This document shows positions 33,836-44,879 of a stretch of 64,000 nucleotides of DNA, one piece after another. The first letter of the stretch is position 1. Every line of letters begins with the position of its first letter. Both the position numbers and the translations under genes were made by a program. Under the pieces are notes generated by a model. That model did not search any database. It was given only the letters and a program-made list of their open reading frames with translations, and was not told where the DNA came from. Source of the stretch: Siphonodentalium dalli (taxonomy: Eukaryota; Mollusca; Scaphopoda; Gadilida; Siphonodentaliidae); NCBI GenBank assembly GCA_032622095.1, contig CP136065.1, positions 66,703,031 to 66,767,030 of the forward strand, in the 5' to 3' direction.

Positions 33836-34905
33836 GAGGTACCATCGATATTACAGTCCACAAGCTCAAAGAAGATGGAAGGCTGGAGGAGATGGCCATA
33901 GCTAATGGTGGACCATGGGGCGGAGTTATGGTAGACGACCAGTTTATAGAGCTTCTCAAAATCATCCTTGGTGGAGTTGAATTAGGGTCAGCTGCCTTAC
34001 AGAAATTAAAAGTGGAGTGTATGGAAGACTACATGGCAATTGGTACCGAGTTGGAGATAAAGAAGAAAGAAGCTTCAGCAGACAAGTCTAGAAAAATTAC
34101 ATTGAACCTACCGCCTCGAATTTTCGAGACAGTAGATGTCATTAAAGGATCTTACGCTACTCAGAGGACACATCTTCCTGACGGCATTACTCGTATATCT
34201 AATAAGCTGAGGCTAGACCACACCACTGTGCACAGTCTTTTTGAACCGGCAATTAATGCCATCATGAAGCACTTGAAGGGCTTGTTTGGTCGTGAAGTTA
34301 TGGATGACGTGTCGACGATCCTTATGGTGGGTGGATTCTCATCTTCAAATCTCATACAGAATGCTATCAAAAACAGCTTTCCCGACAGAAGAGTTTACAT
34401 TCCACCAGAACCGGAATTGGCCATTGTGATGGGCGCTGTGATGTATGGACATAATCCTGAAATAATCGCCTCTAGAATTCTGAAGTTCACATATGGAATT
34501 CAACTTGCTCTGCCGTTTGACGAAAATAAACACCTTGTGAATTTTAAGAAAACTGTTGATGGGAAGGACTTTTGTACTAAGACGTTCTCACCCAAAATAA
34601 CATCTGGGAGTAAAGTTTTGATTGGGGAGAGTATCAACTTATCCAGCTTCTCAGCAATAAAAAGAAGTACCCCGCAAATGGTGGTCAGACTATTTGGTGT
34701 TCAAGCAGACATCATTCCAACTTATGTTACGGATGAAGGTTGCAAATTTCTCTGTGAAATCATTGTTCAACGAACAGATCCTGGATGTGGATTTTATGGA
34801 GGTATCGAAGTATATGCGAAATTTGGTGAGACCGAAATTGAAGTCTGTGCTAAAGAACAAATATCAGAAAATTTTTTGAAAACACACTGCAAGTTCCTTG
34901 GATGA
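33836..34905 (+). CDS. HSPA12-like: HSPA12-like Hsp70, terminal exon
   Basis: The exon starts after acceptor tgttttag (ending 33835). With the single base from the previous exon it completes LDMGGGTIDITVHKL, the phosphate-2 loop. It runs 356 residues to TGA at 34903-34905. Further landmarks are NGGPWGGVMVDDQFIELL, TLNLPPRIFE, the adenosine-loop block ILMVGGFSSSNLIQNAI, IPPEPELAIVMGAVMYG, then a beta-rich C-terminus. This region lacks the classical Hsp70 substrate-binding domain, as in all HSPA12 proteins. The exon has no stop or frameshift and the splice phases are consistent, so the gene looks functional in the visible part. About 480 of ~680 expected residues are covered. Confidence 0.93.
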
Positions 34906-34940
34906 ATATTTCCACATTGTTTATGTCATTTGGAGCACCA

Positions 34941-35311
34941 CCCTTACCGAAATCATTAGCCATCTGTTAGCCATTCTTTAGCACTCGGAAGAGAAGGAAT
35001 GACGGCTGGTAGTTTTCAGAGGATATGGATGGTTAATGCAAAATTTAGCCATCGAGGCTAGGTGATGGCTAGATGATGGCTTATAAGCCATCGCTTAGCC
35101 CTCCTATAGGCCGAAATATATGAGCTAAGCCATCGCTTAGCCCTCGATGGATGGATGGCTAGTAGGCCGATGGCTAATAGGCCGATGGCTAGTAAGCCAT
35201 GGATGGCTAGTACGCCACTGATGGCTAGTAGGCCGATGGCTAGTAGGCTGATGGCTAGTAAGCCATCGGATTATTAGACCTCGACATTTAGTGATGGCTT
35301 AGGATTGCTAT
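34941..35311. mobile_element. Left end of a GCCATC-array element
   Basis: The end CCCTTACCGAA at 34941 is followed by ~15 copies of GCCATC/GATGGCTAG words ('gatggctagtaggcc' and relatives). The same terminal 11-mer in reverse (TTCGGTAAGGG, ending 44864) with an opposite GCCATC array lies 9.9 kb away. Confidence 0.65.
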
Positions 35312-36269
35312 GTTATATGACTTGCTTCAGGAGGGATAACTCTTTGTCATCATCTATTTGAGAATGAATTGTCTCCCTTGTCACTAAATAACCTGGGGAA
35401 TAAAAAAAACATCTGAATATATCTTTAAAATAATATTTTATATCATAAAAATAATTTTTAACAACATAATTATCAATGTCCATAATTTTTGTTAAGTTTT
35501 GCCAAGTTTTCATCGGAAATACAGTGGAAATGATTTACATTTGTATCCCTGGACACACGTACTGCCAGTATCTGGAATCATGCAACATCTTCACATTAGG
35601 CTGGGCCATGCAGCCAAAGATTCCTGCAGGTTTTTTGTAAAAATAAAAAATAAAATTGTCTGGTCAAGATAGATCTTTTAACCCTTCCATGATGAGAGCT
35701 ATGCTGGTGCAGCATTAAAGAACCTGGTTCCAGCTGAATTCTCTGATATATGCAAGTTTCATATAGGAATCAAGCCTCGCATATATGAGTCATTATCAAT
35801 TTTGGCGCATATTCTTGTCCTTTGACACTGGCGTCTTTCAGACAAGATATATGCAGGCAAATTATAATTTTATATATGGCCCGCATGCGTTCTATAAAAT
35901 ACACACCGTATACATGTCGTGTAGCGGGATATTAACCCCCTACCCGTTAGCTTTATAGCTGAATTTCCACTAAAACTCGTGTCCCAATTTCAAAATATTG
36001 AGTTCGCTCGTCTGTCTATGGACATTATTCACAATAATTATGAAAACTGTCATGCGTAGTTGAATAATAGTCATTACTCTAAATGAAAATTAACTGTAGA
36101 CTACCAATGTCCGAGATTTCCACATATTTTTTGCTCGTTACATCTTGTCCCTCAACTCGATGTATCTACTGTAATGAAGATGCATACTAGCAAAATAATA
36201 GGACCTCCCTATCAGTGTCAATGACGTCAGTTCGTTTTATAAGAGTGAGAGCACGTGGCATGATCGGAA
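35312..36269. other. Non-coding region upstream of the 36270 gene
   Basis: No coding similarity was seen. The last ~100 bp holds promoter-like sites (see 36222-36257). Confidence 0.5.
36222..36257 (+). promoter_or_regulatory. CRE-like and E-box sites near the start codon
   Basis: A perfect palindromic TGACGTCA (36222-36229) and a CACGTG E-box (36252-36257) lie 48 and 18 bases before the ATG at 36270. They are known binding motifs for CREB/ATF and bHLH factors. Use as a promoter here is inferred from position. Confidence 0.45.
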
Positions 36270-36321
36270 ATGGACGCCGATTTGGAATACGAAGATACAG
36301 CGGAGAAAAAATTAGCATCAG
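36270..36321 (+). CDS. First exon of an uncharacterised ERQRKF-type gene
   Basis: The ATG opens MDADLEYEDTAEKKLAS plus one base, followed by a strong donor (g|gtaggt at 36322). The acceptor ttactttcag (ending 37653) joins it in frame to D-MAMSNAERQRKF. An acidic leader before the basic ERQR block fits the family as I recall it: large uncharacterised proteins of cnidarians, molluscs and fish. The exon is too short to be recognised on its own; the phase match is the main support. Confidence 0.55.
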
Positions 36322-37653
36322 GTAGGTGCACCCATAACCGTATATTTAAAAAGCGTCTGAAATGTAACGCAAATTCATTTTCATAGATATGTTTGTGCGT
36401 CATTTCGATTGCCACATTATCTCCCCGCTGAAGGGAGAAATCATTGAGATATTTCGTGTTTGATAGTCAATACATTACTCCTGTAACGGTCTACTCCTGT
36501 TACGAAGAAAATCATTACAGGAAATACCAGTTTTGTTACTGGAGATAGAAATATCACCTTGAGATTAGTCTATGTATAATATGTATCAAAATATTATGTG
36601 GATTTATTATGTAAACTGTCAGGTGACTCATTAGAATTGTATTTAGCCAAACAGTTATGTGTTTAAGATAAACCATTTGCTGGGACTTTGTCACAATGTT
36701 AAATCATGTTACGGGAGATACTATATGTTACGGGAGAAAGCAGTTTTGACCAACAACATAGCAATTTTGAATAAAGTCGACTTTTAGCCCCTTTGTCGCA
36801 TTCCTGCTATCATTGTGATGTGAAAAACATCATATAATAATAATAAACGCGACCTCTTCTATATTTGAGTCGCTTCAAATTGTGATTTCGTTACACGAAA
36901 TACACTGCGATAACACGATATACGACATGTGTTACATGAATTTTACTTTTGTAGTAATAGCAAGCAATCGTGTGTTATTTTGTTTGATGTTTATTTACTG
37001 TGTTTAGGTATGTTATAATTACATGAGTAACGTGAAATTATTTGAAAATACCGAAATTACATGCCAATGATACAGTTATCTGCACAAATAACCAAATAGG
37101 CGTTACAGGAAATACGATTAGTTGTCATTATTTTAATTTCGGTGTAAGGGGAAAGGATTACCAAAAGGTAAGTGTCATTTTTAACTCACATACAAATATG
37201 TATGTGAGTGTGCTATGGTGAGTAAGCATCGATGCGTTCGTTATATAGTTCCTTTTAAATTCATGACCAGATCGCGTGGTCGTTACATTAAATACACAAC
37301 ACGCTACAGGAAAGACCAGAGTGTGTCTGAAGGGTTATTTTGGTGGGGTAATTCAAATTCGCTCGCCAAAATAGCAATAATAAAAGGGTCGAATTATTGG
37401 TATAATACTTTGTTTTGGTGAATTATAATGGAAACCAAACTTAGGCGCACTCATGCATACATACTTGATTAGACGTTACAAGATATACATGTCAAGATGC
37501 CATTGATTTACAACTCGACAAATTCCGGAAGTCGCATGTGTCCGTGCTCACGAGTAAATATACATTCATATGTGTACATATCGTTTTTGAACAAGCACGC
37601 TTAATACATATATGGTATTCGTATATTAGTAACGTCGTCCTGATTACTTTCAG
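36322..37653. other. Intron of the ERQRKF-type gene
   Basis: It is AT-rich. Words like 'gttacgggaga' and 'ttacaggaaata' recur irregularly between 36480 and 37320. A 24-bp palindrome CTCACATAC...GTATGTGAG lies at about 37186-37209. No element boundaries were found. Confidence 0.4.
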
Positions 37654-37769
37654 ATATGGCTATGTCAAATGCCGAGAGACAGAGGAAATTCAGAGCGAAT
37701 AGAGATAAGGATCCTGAACGGCGACGCTCTTATTTGAACAAACAGAAAGAAAAGTATAAAGAAGACAAG
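37654..37769 (+). pseudogene. ERQRKF-type gene, second exon, split by an insertion
   Basis: The exon encodes MAMSNAERQRKFRANRDKD, then a basic, Glu/Lys-rich stretch ending KEDK. This N-terminal block is shared by many uncharacterised proteins of marine invertebrates and fish. The frame is broken at 37769 by a ~680-bp non-autonomous element and resumes at about 38455 with ELGKKKCKKDITSREL, which reads as the direct continuation. The frame that stays open past 37769 to 37844 is insertion sequence. Confidence 0.7.
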
Positions 37770-38451
37770 AGATGGACTGTCATCCGGTGCATACCCCCTT
37801 GTGGCATATCGACTAGTGTGGGCATACATATCTATAACTTATGAGTGCTATACTCAGACCGATGGACCCAAAAATCAGCATTTTCATATAAACAAAGATG
37901 AATAACTATAGAACAAAAAGAAAACAGTTGAATATGCCATTAAGTGTCCTCATAGTGGTGAACAACCATACAAATTTTCATTGAGATCCGAGCATTACTG
38001 TTCAAGTTATTACCTGAACAGACATCGGATGGACCAAACAGCCAACATTTCCAGATACACAAAGATGAATAACTCTAGAATGGAACATCTGAACATAACA
38101 ATGTAACCCTCTATTGAATACCCTCATAGTAGTGAACATCCAAACCAAATTTCATTGAGATCCCAGCACAACTGTTGAAGTTACGACATGAACAGACACC
38201 AGACGGACCAAAAGCCAACATTTCCAGATTAACAAAGATGAATGACTCTAGAATGGAAAATCCGAATAAAACGATGGAACCCACTATTTAATGTCCTCAT
38301 ATTAGTGAACATCCATACCTAATTTCATTGAGATCTGGGCACTACCTTTCAAGTTATGACATGAACAGACATCGGACGGACGCACAGACGGACAGGTGCA
38401 AAACAGTATACCCCCCTTTTTTTACCCCCCTTTTTAAAAAAGGGGGTATAA
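37770..38451. mobile_element. Non-autonomous element with three 173-bp repeats
   Basis: It lies between two pieces of one coding exon. The bases AAG occur at both edges, a possible 3-bp target duplication. Its core is three tandem units of ~172 bp (37858, 38029, 38202; next break 38375), with 'aacaaagatgaataactctagaa' type words (in shorter form) and 'ttcattgagatc'. GCATACCCCCTT near the left edge and AAGGGGGTATAA near the right edge form an inverted pair. Confidence 0.7.
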
Positions 38452-38762
38452 TAAGGAACTGGGAAAAAAGAAATGCAAGAAAGATATCACATCGCGAGAA
38501 CTGACGAAAACAATGGAAAGAAAACAAAGAGAAAAACTAAAGAAAATAAAGTAGATTAAAGCATGTACACCACCAGCTTCGACACTGCAAAATCACGAAG
38601 AATTTCCGGGCCCATCTAGACAGGAAAGAGAGAGAGCAGCAAGCAAATAATTCGCGAACGATCCAAATGTTATCGGGATAAAGTTATGTATGAGAGTCCC
38701 AATATCGTTATGCCTGTTATTAGAACTAGAAGGAATGTTAAGAAAAGTGTAGAGAGAGAGAG
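38452..38762 (+). pseudogene. ERQRKF-type gene, continuation of the split exon
   Basis: In successive frames it reads ELGKKKCKKDITSREL and TMERKQREKLKKIK, then a stop. TPPASTLQNHEEFPGPSRQE and RERSKCYRDKVMYESPNIV follow in other frames. The order (basic block, TPP-linker, PSRQ, SKCYRD) matches the family. At least one stop and two frameshifts show that it no longer codes. It ends in an (AG)n run and A-rich sequence. Confidence 0.6.
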
Positions 38763-39067
38763 AAAGATAATTTATTAACAAAGAGCAACTCCAACAAAAT
38801 ATGCACAAATAATAATGAAGATAATACAGTTAATACAGATTAAAAGAAAATACAACAAAATCTATGCTAACCCATCTGGGATAACTATCCACCAGATAGG
38901 CTGAGTGCTCCTTGCCTGGGGAGGGCATATCCAATAATTGGCTGTCTTACTGCCCACCCCAATTAGTCATTAAAATAACACTCTGCTCTGCCTGGAAGCT
39001 GCGTGGACGATGGTATATTATATAGAATAACTGTGGTCAATTATAAAATATACAATTTTGTGTATAG
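38763..39067. other. Probable intron before the repeat exon
   Basis: Non-coding. It ends in an acceptor-like 'tttgtgtatag' at 39067, after which the frame DHLEMNSKSREH is open. Confidence 0.4.
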
Positions 39068-40199
39068 GATCATTTAGAAATGAATTCGAAATCAAGGGAG
39101 CATACGGGTGGTTGGGGCAAGAAAGCGGGTCAGGGTGCGCAATCAGGTAGAGAGGTCGGCAAATGCGATGTGTTAGTTGGGAGTGTAGAGGAATCTGGGG
39201 CGATTGCCAATGATGGTTTGAAAGTTGGGTCGGTGGTCAGAAAGGTTGAGGGTGTTTTGACTAGGCATGGTAGGCAAGCAAGTCGAGATGTGCGATCAGA
39301 CAGAAAGGTCGGCGACGGGTTAGTTGGGAGTGGAGAGGAACCTGGGGCGATTGTCGATGACAGTTTGAAAGTTGGGTCTGTAGGGAGAAAGGTTGAGGGT
39401 GTTTTTACTAGGCGTGGTAGGCAAGCAATTCGAGGTGCGCGCTCAGACAGAGAGGTTAGCGTCGGATTAGTTGGGATGGGAGAGGATTCTGAGTTGATTG
39501 AACAGAGTGAGCCAGATGTTGATGTATGTGATGGGGAGAAGCTTGTTGAGGGTTTAGACGGGAGGTGTCTGGATAATGTACTAGTGAGTGAACAGCAGAG
39601 TAAGACAGTTGATGAAAATGACACGAAGATGGAGATCGAGGGCGTGGACGACATGTGTCCGGAGATTGTACTAGAGAATGAACAGGGTAAGACATATGTT
39701 GATGAATGTGACATGGAGATGGTGATCGAGGGTGTGAACGAGAGGTGTCAGGAGAAAGTATCGGAGAGTGAACAGCAGAGTAATACAGCCGATGAATGTG
39801 ATGGAGAGAAGCAGGTTGAAGGTTCAGACGGGCTGTTTCAGGGGAAAGTACAGGATAGTGAACAACAGAGTAAGACAGTTGATGATTGTGGAATGCATAT
39901 GTTGATCGAGTGTGTGCATTCGATGTGTCAGGAGAGTAGCCGAGAGCGAAGAGACAAGTAAGATAGTTGTTGATGAATGTGACGGGGAGAAGCACGTTGA
40001 GGGTTTAGACGGGATGTGTCAGGTGAATGCATTGGAGAGTGAACAGCAGAGTAAGACAGCTGATGAATGTGATGGGGAGAAGCTGGTTGATGGTTCAGAC
40101 AAGACGTGTGATAGTGTTTGGTTGAATGTGCCAAGTTCAGTTGAGTGTATTGATAAATATGTTATTGTTAAATACCAGCGGAACATATACCCTGGATAT
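39068..40199 (+). pseudogene. Last exon with internal amino-acid repeats, frameshifted
   Basis: The frame (ATG at 39080) begins MNSKSREHTGGWGKKAGQ. It holds two or three ~56-residue repeats with LVGSGEEPGAIVDDSLKVGS and KVEGVFTRRGRQAIRG. About six acidic ~40-residue repeats follow, such as SEQQSKTVDECDGEKLVEG and 'DGMCQEKV'. A two-base deletion near 39940 (ggagagta in place of ggagaaagta) shifts the frame; the repeat pattern continues in the new frame to VIVKYQRNIYPGY at 40199. There a hAT-like element interrupts it. Position and the acceptor at 39067 suggest it is the last exon of the 36270 gene, but a separate gene is possible. Confidence 0.6.
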
Positions 40200-41318
40200 T
40201 AGTGATGCGGACCGGATCGGACCACCTTGGGTGGTCCGGTCCACTGCCAAGGCGGTCCAGTCCGGTCTGGTCCAGGCCATTCCGGTCCGGTACACATGCC
40301 TGGACCGGTCCAAAACGGTCCGGTCCACCTATAATAGGCTATATGTTAATGAATTCTCTGTTTTCTCAAAGTTTTTACTCTGTATAGAACAAACTATAAG
40401 GTTACTGCGTTCAGTGCATTGCAATGAGTCCATATATGTTAAAACTTACATTGTTTGCCGATTGTATGCATCATTGTCTGTCTCTGGTGGGATATACTGG
40501 GAACGATGCACGATAATAGTATTTCTAGTAATGCGAACATGCACTAATTAAATGTATTGGACAGATATATAGCTAGGGCCAGAATGTGTTATAACCAATC
40601 TAACATGGAACTCAACTGATCGTATGCATGATTCGTATTATACTTATTTTCATTAAATTGAAATTTAAACGAAATAACTATACTGATGACAATTATACAA
40701 ATGTATACTAATATGACTACTACATTAATATTGGAGTCTTGGAGATTGTGATGGCTGATTGTATATTCCTGACAATTACAGTTATATATAAGTACAACTA
40801 CTATTGGATTAATGTGACTGTCTTGTGTATGTACTATATATGTAATGTGGTTTGCATGGTTCTTCGATAAGTATAACTTTGAAAAACAATAGAATACTCG
40901 ATTCGATATCCATCCAAATTGATTAGTTGATGCCATGTTACACCGTTTATGACAAATAGTTCCATACTCATTCAGTTGCATGTTTGTCACATTGATAGGG
41001 TGCTAATACATTATAAGGAAAGTGACATGTACAAAGTTCATCTATACATTGTTTTCGTGGCATCAAACGTTTAATAGATATTAATAATCACTTGAATGCG
41101 TCAATACATCGTTGCTAATTGATATGACGGCAAATACGCAATAATATTCGCGATAGTTTATTATAACTGAAGTAAAATAGTGGACCGGACCGGAGAGTAC
41201 CGGACCGGCGGCAAAAAGCGGTCCGGTCCGGTCCAGTGACACCCGGTCCGGACCGGACCGCGGTCCACCCCTGGACCGCGGACCAGACCGGTCCAAAGCG
41301 GTCCGGTCCGCATCACTA
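40200..41318. mobile_element. Non-autonomous hAT-like element 3 with perfect 8-bp TSD
   Basis: The ends are TAGTGATGCGGACCGGA (40200) and its complement (ending 41318). It is flanked by identical CTGGATAT at 40192-40199 and 41319-41326. Both ends carry dense GGTCCG/CGGACC arrays over ~120 bp. The 1,119-bp body has no transposase. Removing it with one target copy rejoins the host frame exactly (YPGY|VQNVSGD). Confidence 0.95.
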
Positions 41319-41326
41319 CTGGATAT

Positions 41327-41554
41327 GTCCAGAATGTCTCGGGTGATGAGTTGCTTATAAAATGTATGAAGCGTATAGGTCCAAAGAAGGCAAATTGCTT
41401 TACATGGCCAAAACGCTGCACAGATGTTTCGTGGAACTGTCATAACGAGATTTTGGCAGTTATTCCTGAGCCAAAGATAATTACAGGGAGAGGTTCGCAC
41501 TTTAAAGTGAGCATGCCAATATGGAATAAATTACAGAGTAATATCGGACATTAA
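41327..41554 (+). pseudogene. C-terminal domain of the repeat exon, after the hAT insertion
   Basis: The frame resumes directly after the target duplication: VQNVSGDELLIKCMKRIGP, then NCFTWPKRCTDVSWN and the end KLQSNIGH with TAA at 41552. Joined to VIVKYQRNIYPGY, it forms a ~75-residue domain of the pattern V-V-YxxxxYPGxVxxV...F-WPxxxDxxW. This is the usual C-terminus of the uncharacterised proteins that start with the ERQRKF block. Its function is unknown to me; the fold could be Tudor/SH3-like. Confidence 0.65.
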
Positions 41555-42589
41555 GAAAGGCTATTGGCTGAGTATGTAATTTCCCCGTATATATTCGGTG
41601 GTTTGCAGTATGCTAATGAGTTGGAAATGTCAGCGGTATATTATACATATATCGTAACGTACATGAATGATATTAGTTGGAAAATATCCACACGTGTGGT
41701 TTAGTTATTTGTTTCCGTTAAACATATTTTAAATTACAATTTATGTTTTCTTGTTAATAGACGGGTTCAGTCACACGTATTTGTATAGTATTGTGTATAG
41801 TATTGATATAGTGGTGCATGATGAAGGGAATTTAAAGCCACCCGACTGCTGTCACGAACGCAAGTGTAACGACAACATGATTAAATTTGCATCACTCAAA
41901 ATAAAATATGTCTGCTGGTAAATCACACATGCTCATAACAGCCACATGGCGTTCATAACTCGTTGAAACCTTCTTTATGTAATGAATGTGGGGTAATACT
42001 CTTAATTACACTTCTTAGTTACATGTTATACATCGGATAGACTTACATCTAAACTAATCTTAACCGAATAACCGTGCACGTACTCATGTGAGTCAGGTGA
42101 GTTTCATTCAATGATTCACCAGATCAATTCCTTCTATCTACACATACGTGTAACTGAACCTCGCTAGTATTACTTAGGGATGAAGAAACTCTCCCATAAC
42201 GCAATTAATATGCGATGAGTTGTATTGGCCCTCGATGGTAACTCACACATATCTGATATAAGCATCTCTAGTAAATACTCCACTTGAAATACTTCCGTGT
42301 ATCAGATGTGTGTACAGTTGCGACGGAGGGGCAACGGAGCGCGCTATAGTCGCCACAAACTTCATTCTATGGCGAATACACCACTCGAGTTATATATTTT
42401 TCCTTCTTTTTTCTTTGGATAACGCATTTTGATTATCCCTTTTTCATCGTGTTTTTGTTGAATAAAACAATAATAAAAATGTGTCTTTCGTGTAACTTTA
42501 AGAGCCCACGGACAATTTCTTTGGCCAGATAATGGTTATATATGGCAAAAACTCTTTAACAAAATTTAGTGAGACCCTGAATATGGCTG
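41555..42589. other. Unique-looking non-coding sequence
   Basis: No genes, repeats or element ends were recognised here. Confidence 0.5.
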
Positions 42590-44642
42590 GCGGCCGTGTT
42601 TTTTGTCCGAATGACCCCAAAATGACTCGTTCCCATCTACATTCCAATTTCAACAGCCATGACAAATTTTATGATGATCAGACTAAAGGTACGACCTGTA
42701 GCTCGTGCTAAAAGATTTAGTCATACAAAGAGTAAAAACAAAGATGGCGTGTGCCCATCTACATGTCATTATTAACATTCATGACAAATATCATGATGAT
42801 CAGACTAAAGGTACAACCTGTAGCCCGTCCTAAAGGATTTAGTCATACAAAGAGTAAAATCCAAGATGGCTGCTGGCGACCATGTTTTTGGGCCGAATGA
42901 CCCCAAAATTACTCGTTCCCATCCACATGTCAATATTGTCATCCATGACAAATTTCATGATGATCAGACGAACAGTACGACATGTGGCCCGTGCTAATGG
43001 ATTAAATTTTGAAATCCAAGATGGCCGCGGGCGGCCATGTATTTTGTCCGAATGACCCCCAAAATGACTCGTTCCCATCTACATTCCAATTTCAACAGCC
43101 ATGACTAATTTTATGATGATCAGACTAAAGGTATGACCTGTAGCCCGTGCTAAAGGATATAGTCATACAAAGAGAAAAAACAAAGATGGCGTGTGCCCAT
43201 CTACATGTCATTATTAACATTCATGACAAATTTCATGATGATCAGACTAAAGGTACAACCTGTAGCCCGTCCTAAAGGATTTAGTCATACAAAGAGTAAA
43301 ATCCAAGATGGCTGCTGGCGGCCATGTTTTTCGGCTGAATGACCCCAAAATGACTCGTTCCCATCTACATTCCAATTTCAACAGCCATGATAAATTTTAT
43401 GATGATCAGACTAAAGGTACGACCTGTAGCCCGTGCTAAAGGATTTAGTCATACAAAGAGTAAAATCCAAGATGGCTGCTGGCGGCCATGTTTTTCGGCC
43501 GAATGACCCAAAAATGACTCGTTCCCATCTACATATCATTATTAAAATTCTTGACAAATTTTATGATGATCAGACTAAAAGTAGGACCTGTAGCCCGTGC
43601 TAAAGGATTTAGTCATACAAAGAGTAAAATCCAAGATGGCTGCTGGCGACCATGTTTTTTGGCCGAATGACCCCAAAATTACTCGTTTCCCCATCTACAT
43701 GTCATTGTTAATATCCATGACAAATTTTATGATGATCAGACTAAAAGTACGACCTGTAGCCCGTGCTAAAGAATTTAGTCATACAAAGAGTAAAATACAA
43801 GATGGCTGCTGGCGGCTATGTTTTTGGGCCGAATGACCCCAAAATTACTCGTTCCCATCTACATGTCAATATTATCAGCCATAACAAATTTCATGACACG
43901 ATCAGTACGACCTGTGGCCGGTGCTAATGGATTAAATTTTGAAATCCAAGATGGCCGCTGGTGGCCATGTTTTTTGTCCGAATGACTCCAAAATGACTCG
44001 TTCCCATCTACATTTCAATTTCAACAGTCATGACAAATTTTATGATGATCAGACTAAAGGTACGACCTGTAGCCCATGCTAAAGGATTTAGTCATACAAA
44101 GAGTAAAATCCAAGATGGCTGCTGGCGGCCATGTTTTTTGGCCGAATGACCCCAAAATTACTCGTTCCCATCTACATGTAATTGTTAATATCCATGACAA
44201 ATTTTATGATGATCAGACTAAAAGTACGACCTGTAGCCCGTGCTAAAGAATTTAGTCATGCAAAGAGTAAAATACAAGATGGCTGCTGGCGGCTATGTTT
44301 TTGGGCCGAATGACCCCAAAATTACTCGTTCCCATCTACATGTCAATATTAACACCCATGACAATTTCATGATCATCAGACAAACAGTACGGCCTGTAGC
44401 CCGTGCTAATGGATTAAATTTTGAAATCCAAGATGGCCACTGGCGGCCATGTTTTTTTTCCGAATGACCCAAAAATTAATCATTCTGGTCTAAATGTTGA
44501 TGTCAACAGCTATGACAAATTTCATAATGATCCGACCAAAGGTACGACCTGTAGCCTGCATTGTTGACGCATTACGTACACACGCACGACGGACAACAAA
44601 GCCATGGCAATAGCTCAAACTTTACAAAGTAAAGTTGAGGTA
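42590..44642 (-). mobile_element. Pearl-like element 2: 12-unit tandem array
   Basis: About 12 tandem units, mostly 149-166 bp with two shorter, are anchored by AAGATGGC at about 42742, 42863, 43018, 43184, 43307, 43470, 43636, 43800, 43949, 44114, 44278 and 44430. The words 'atgatgatcagactaaagg', 'gtagcccgtgctaaagg' and 'catacaaagagtaaaatcc' recur in each. The right end reads 'gccatggcaatagctcaaac' plus 'tttacaaagtaaagttgagg' (44601-44640), the reverse of the terminus at 31852. The ORFs on both strands are translations of the repeat. Confidence 0.8.
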
Positions 44643-44651
44643 ATAATTCCA

Positions 44652-44864
44652 TGTTGATGGCTTAATAAGCCATCCACTAGCCATCACCTTGGCCATCATC
44701 AGAAATTCTTCCAGATGGGATGGCTATCTAAGCCATCACAAACTTTCTTATTCTTCATGAGTGCTAATATAACTATAGTGATGGTTTATCTTAGCCATCA
44801 TTGGTCTCTGATGGCTAAGCGAGGTCTTAGGGATGGCTTAATAAGCCATTCTGTTCGGTAAGGG
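44652..44864. mobile_element. Right end of a GCCATC-array element
   Basis: GATGGCTTAATAAGCCATC (a perfect 19-bp palindrome at 44652) and about ten more GCCATC/GATGGC words lead to TTCGGTAAGGG at 44864. That is the inverted partner of the end at 34941. No matching target duplication was found beside either end. Confidence 0.65.
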
Positions 44865-44879
44865 CATTCTTCTATTTAT

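Noticed and set aside
39130-39714. 194-codon minus-strand open frame
   Set aside because: It is the antisense shadow of the repeat exon on the plus strand, which has splice-site support and continues into a recognisable C-terminal domain.
42590-44642. Regular ~160-bp repeats as a CRISPR-like array
   Set aside because: The units are long, direct, diverged and repeated in full without unique spacers. The setting is eukaryotic, and the terminus and layout match pearl-type elements.
34941-44864. Target-site duplication for the 9.9-kb GCCATC-bounded region
   Set aside because: The bases beside the two ends (GAGCACCA and CATTCTTC) do not match, so the single-element reading stays a hypothesis.
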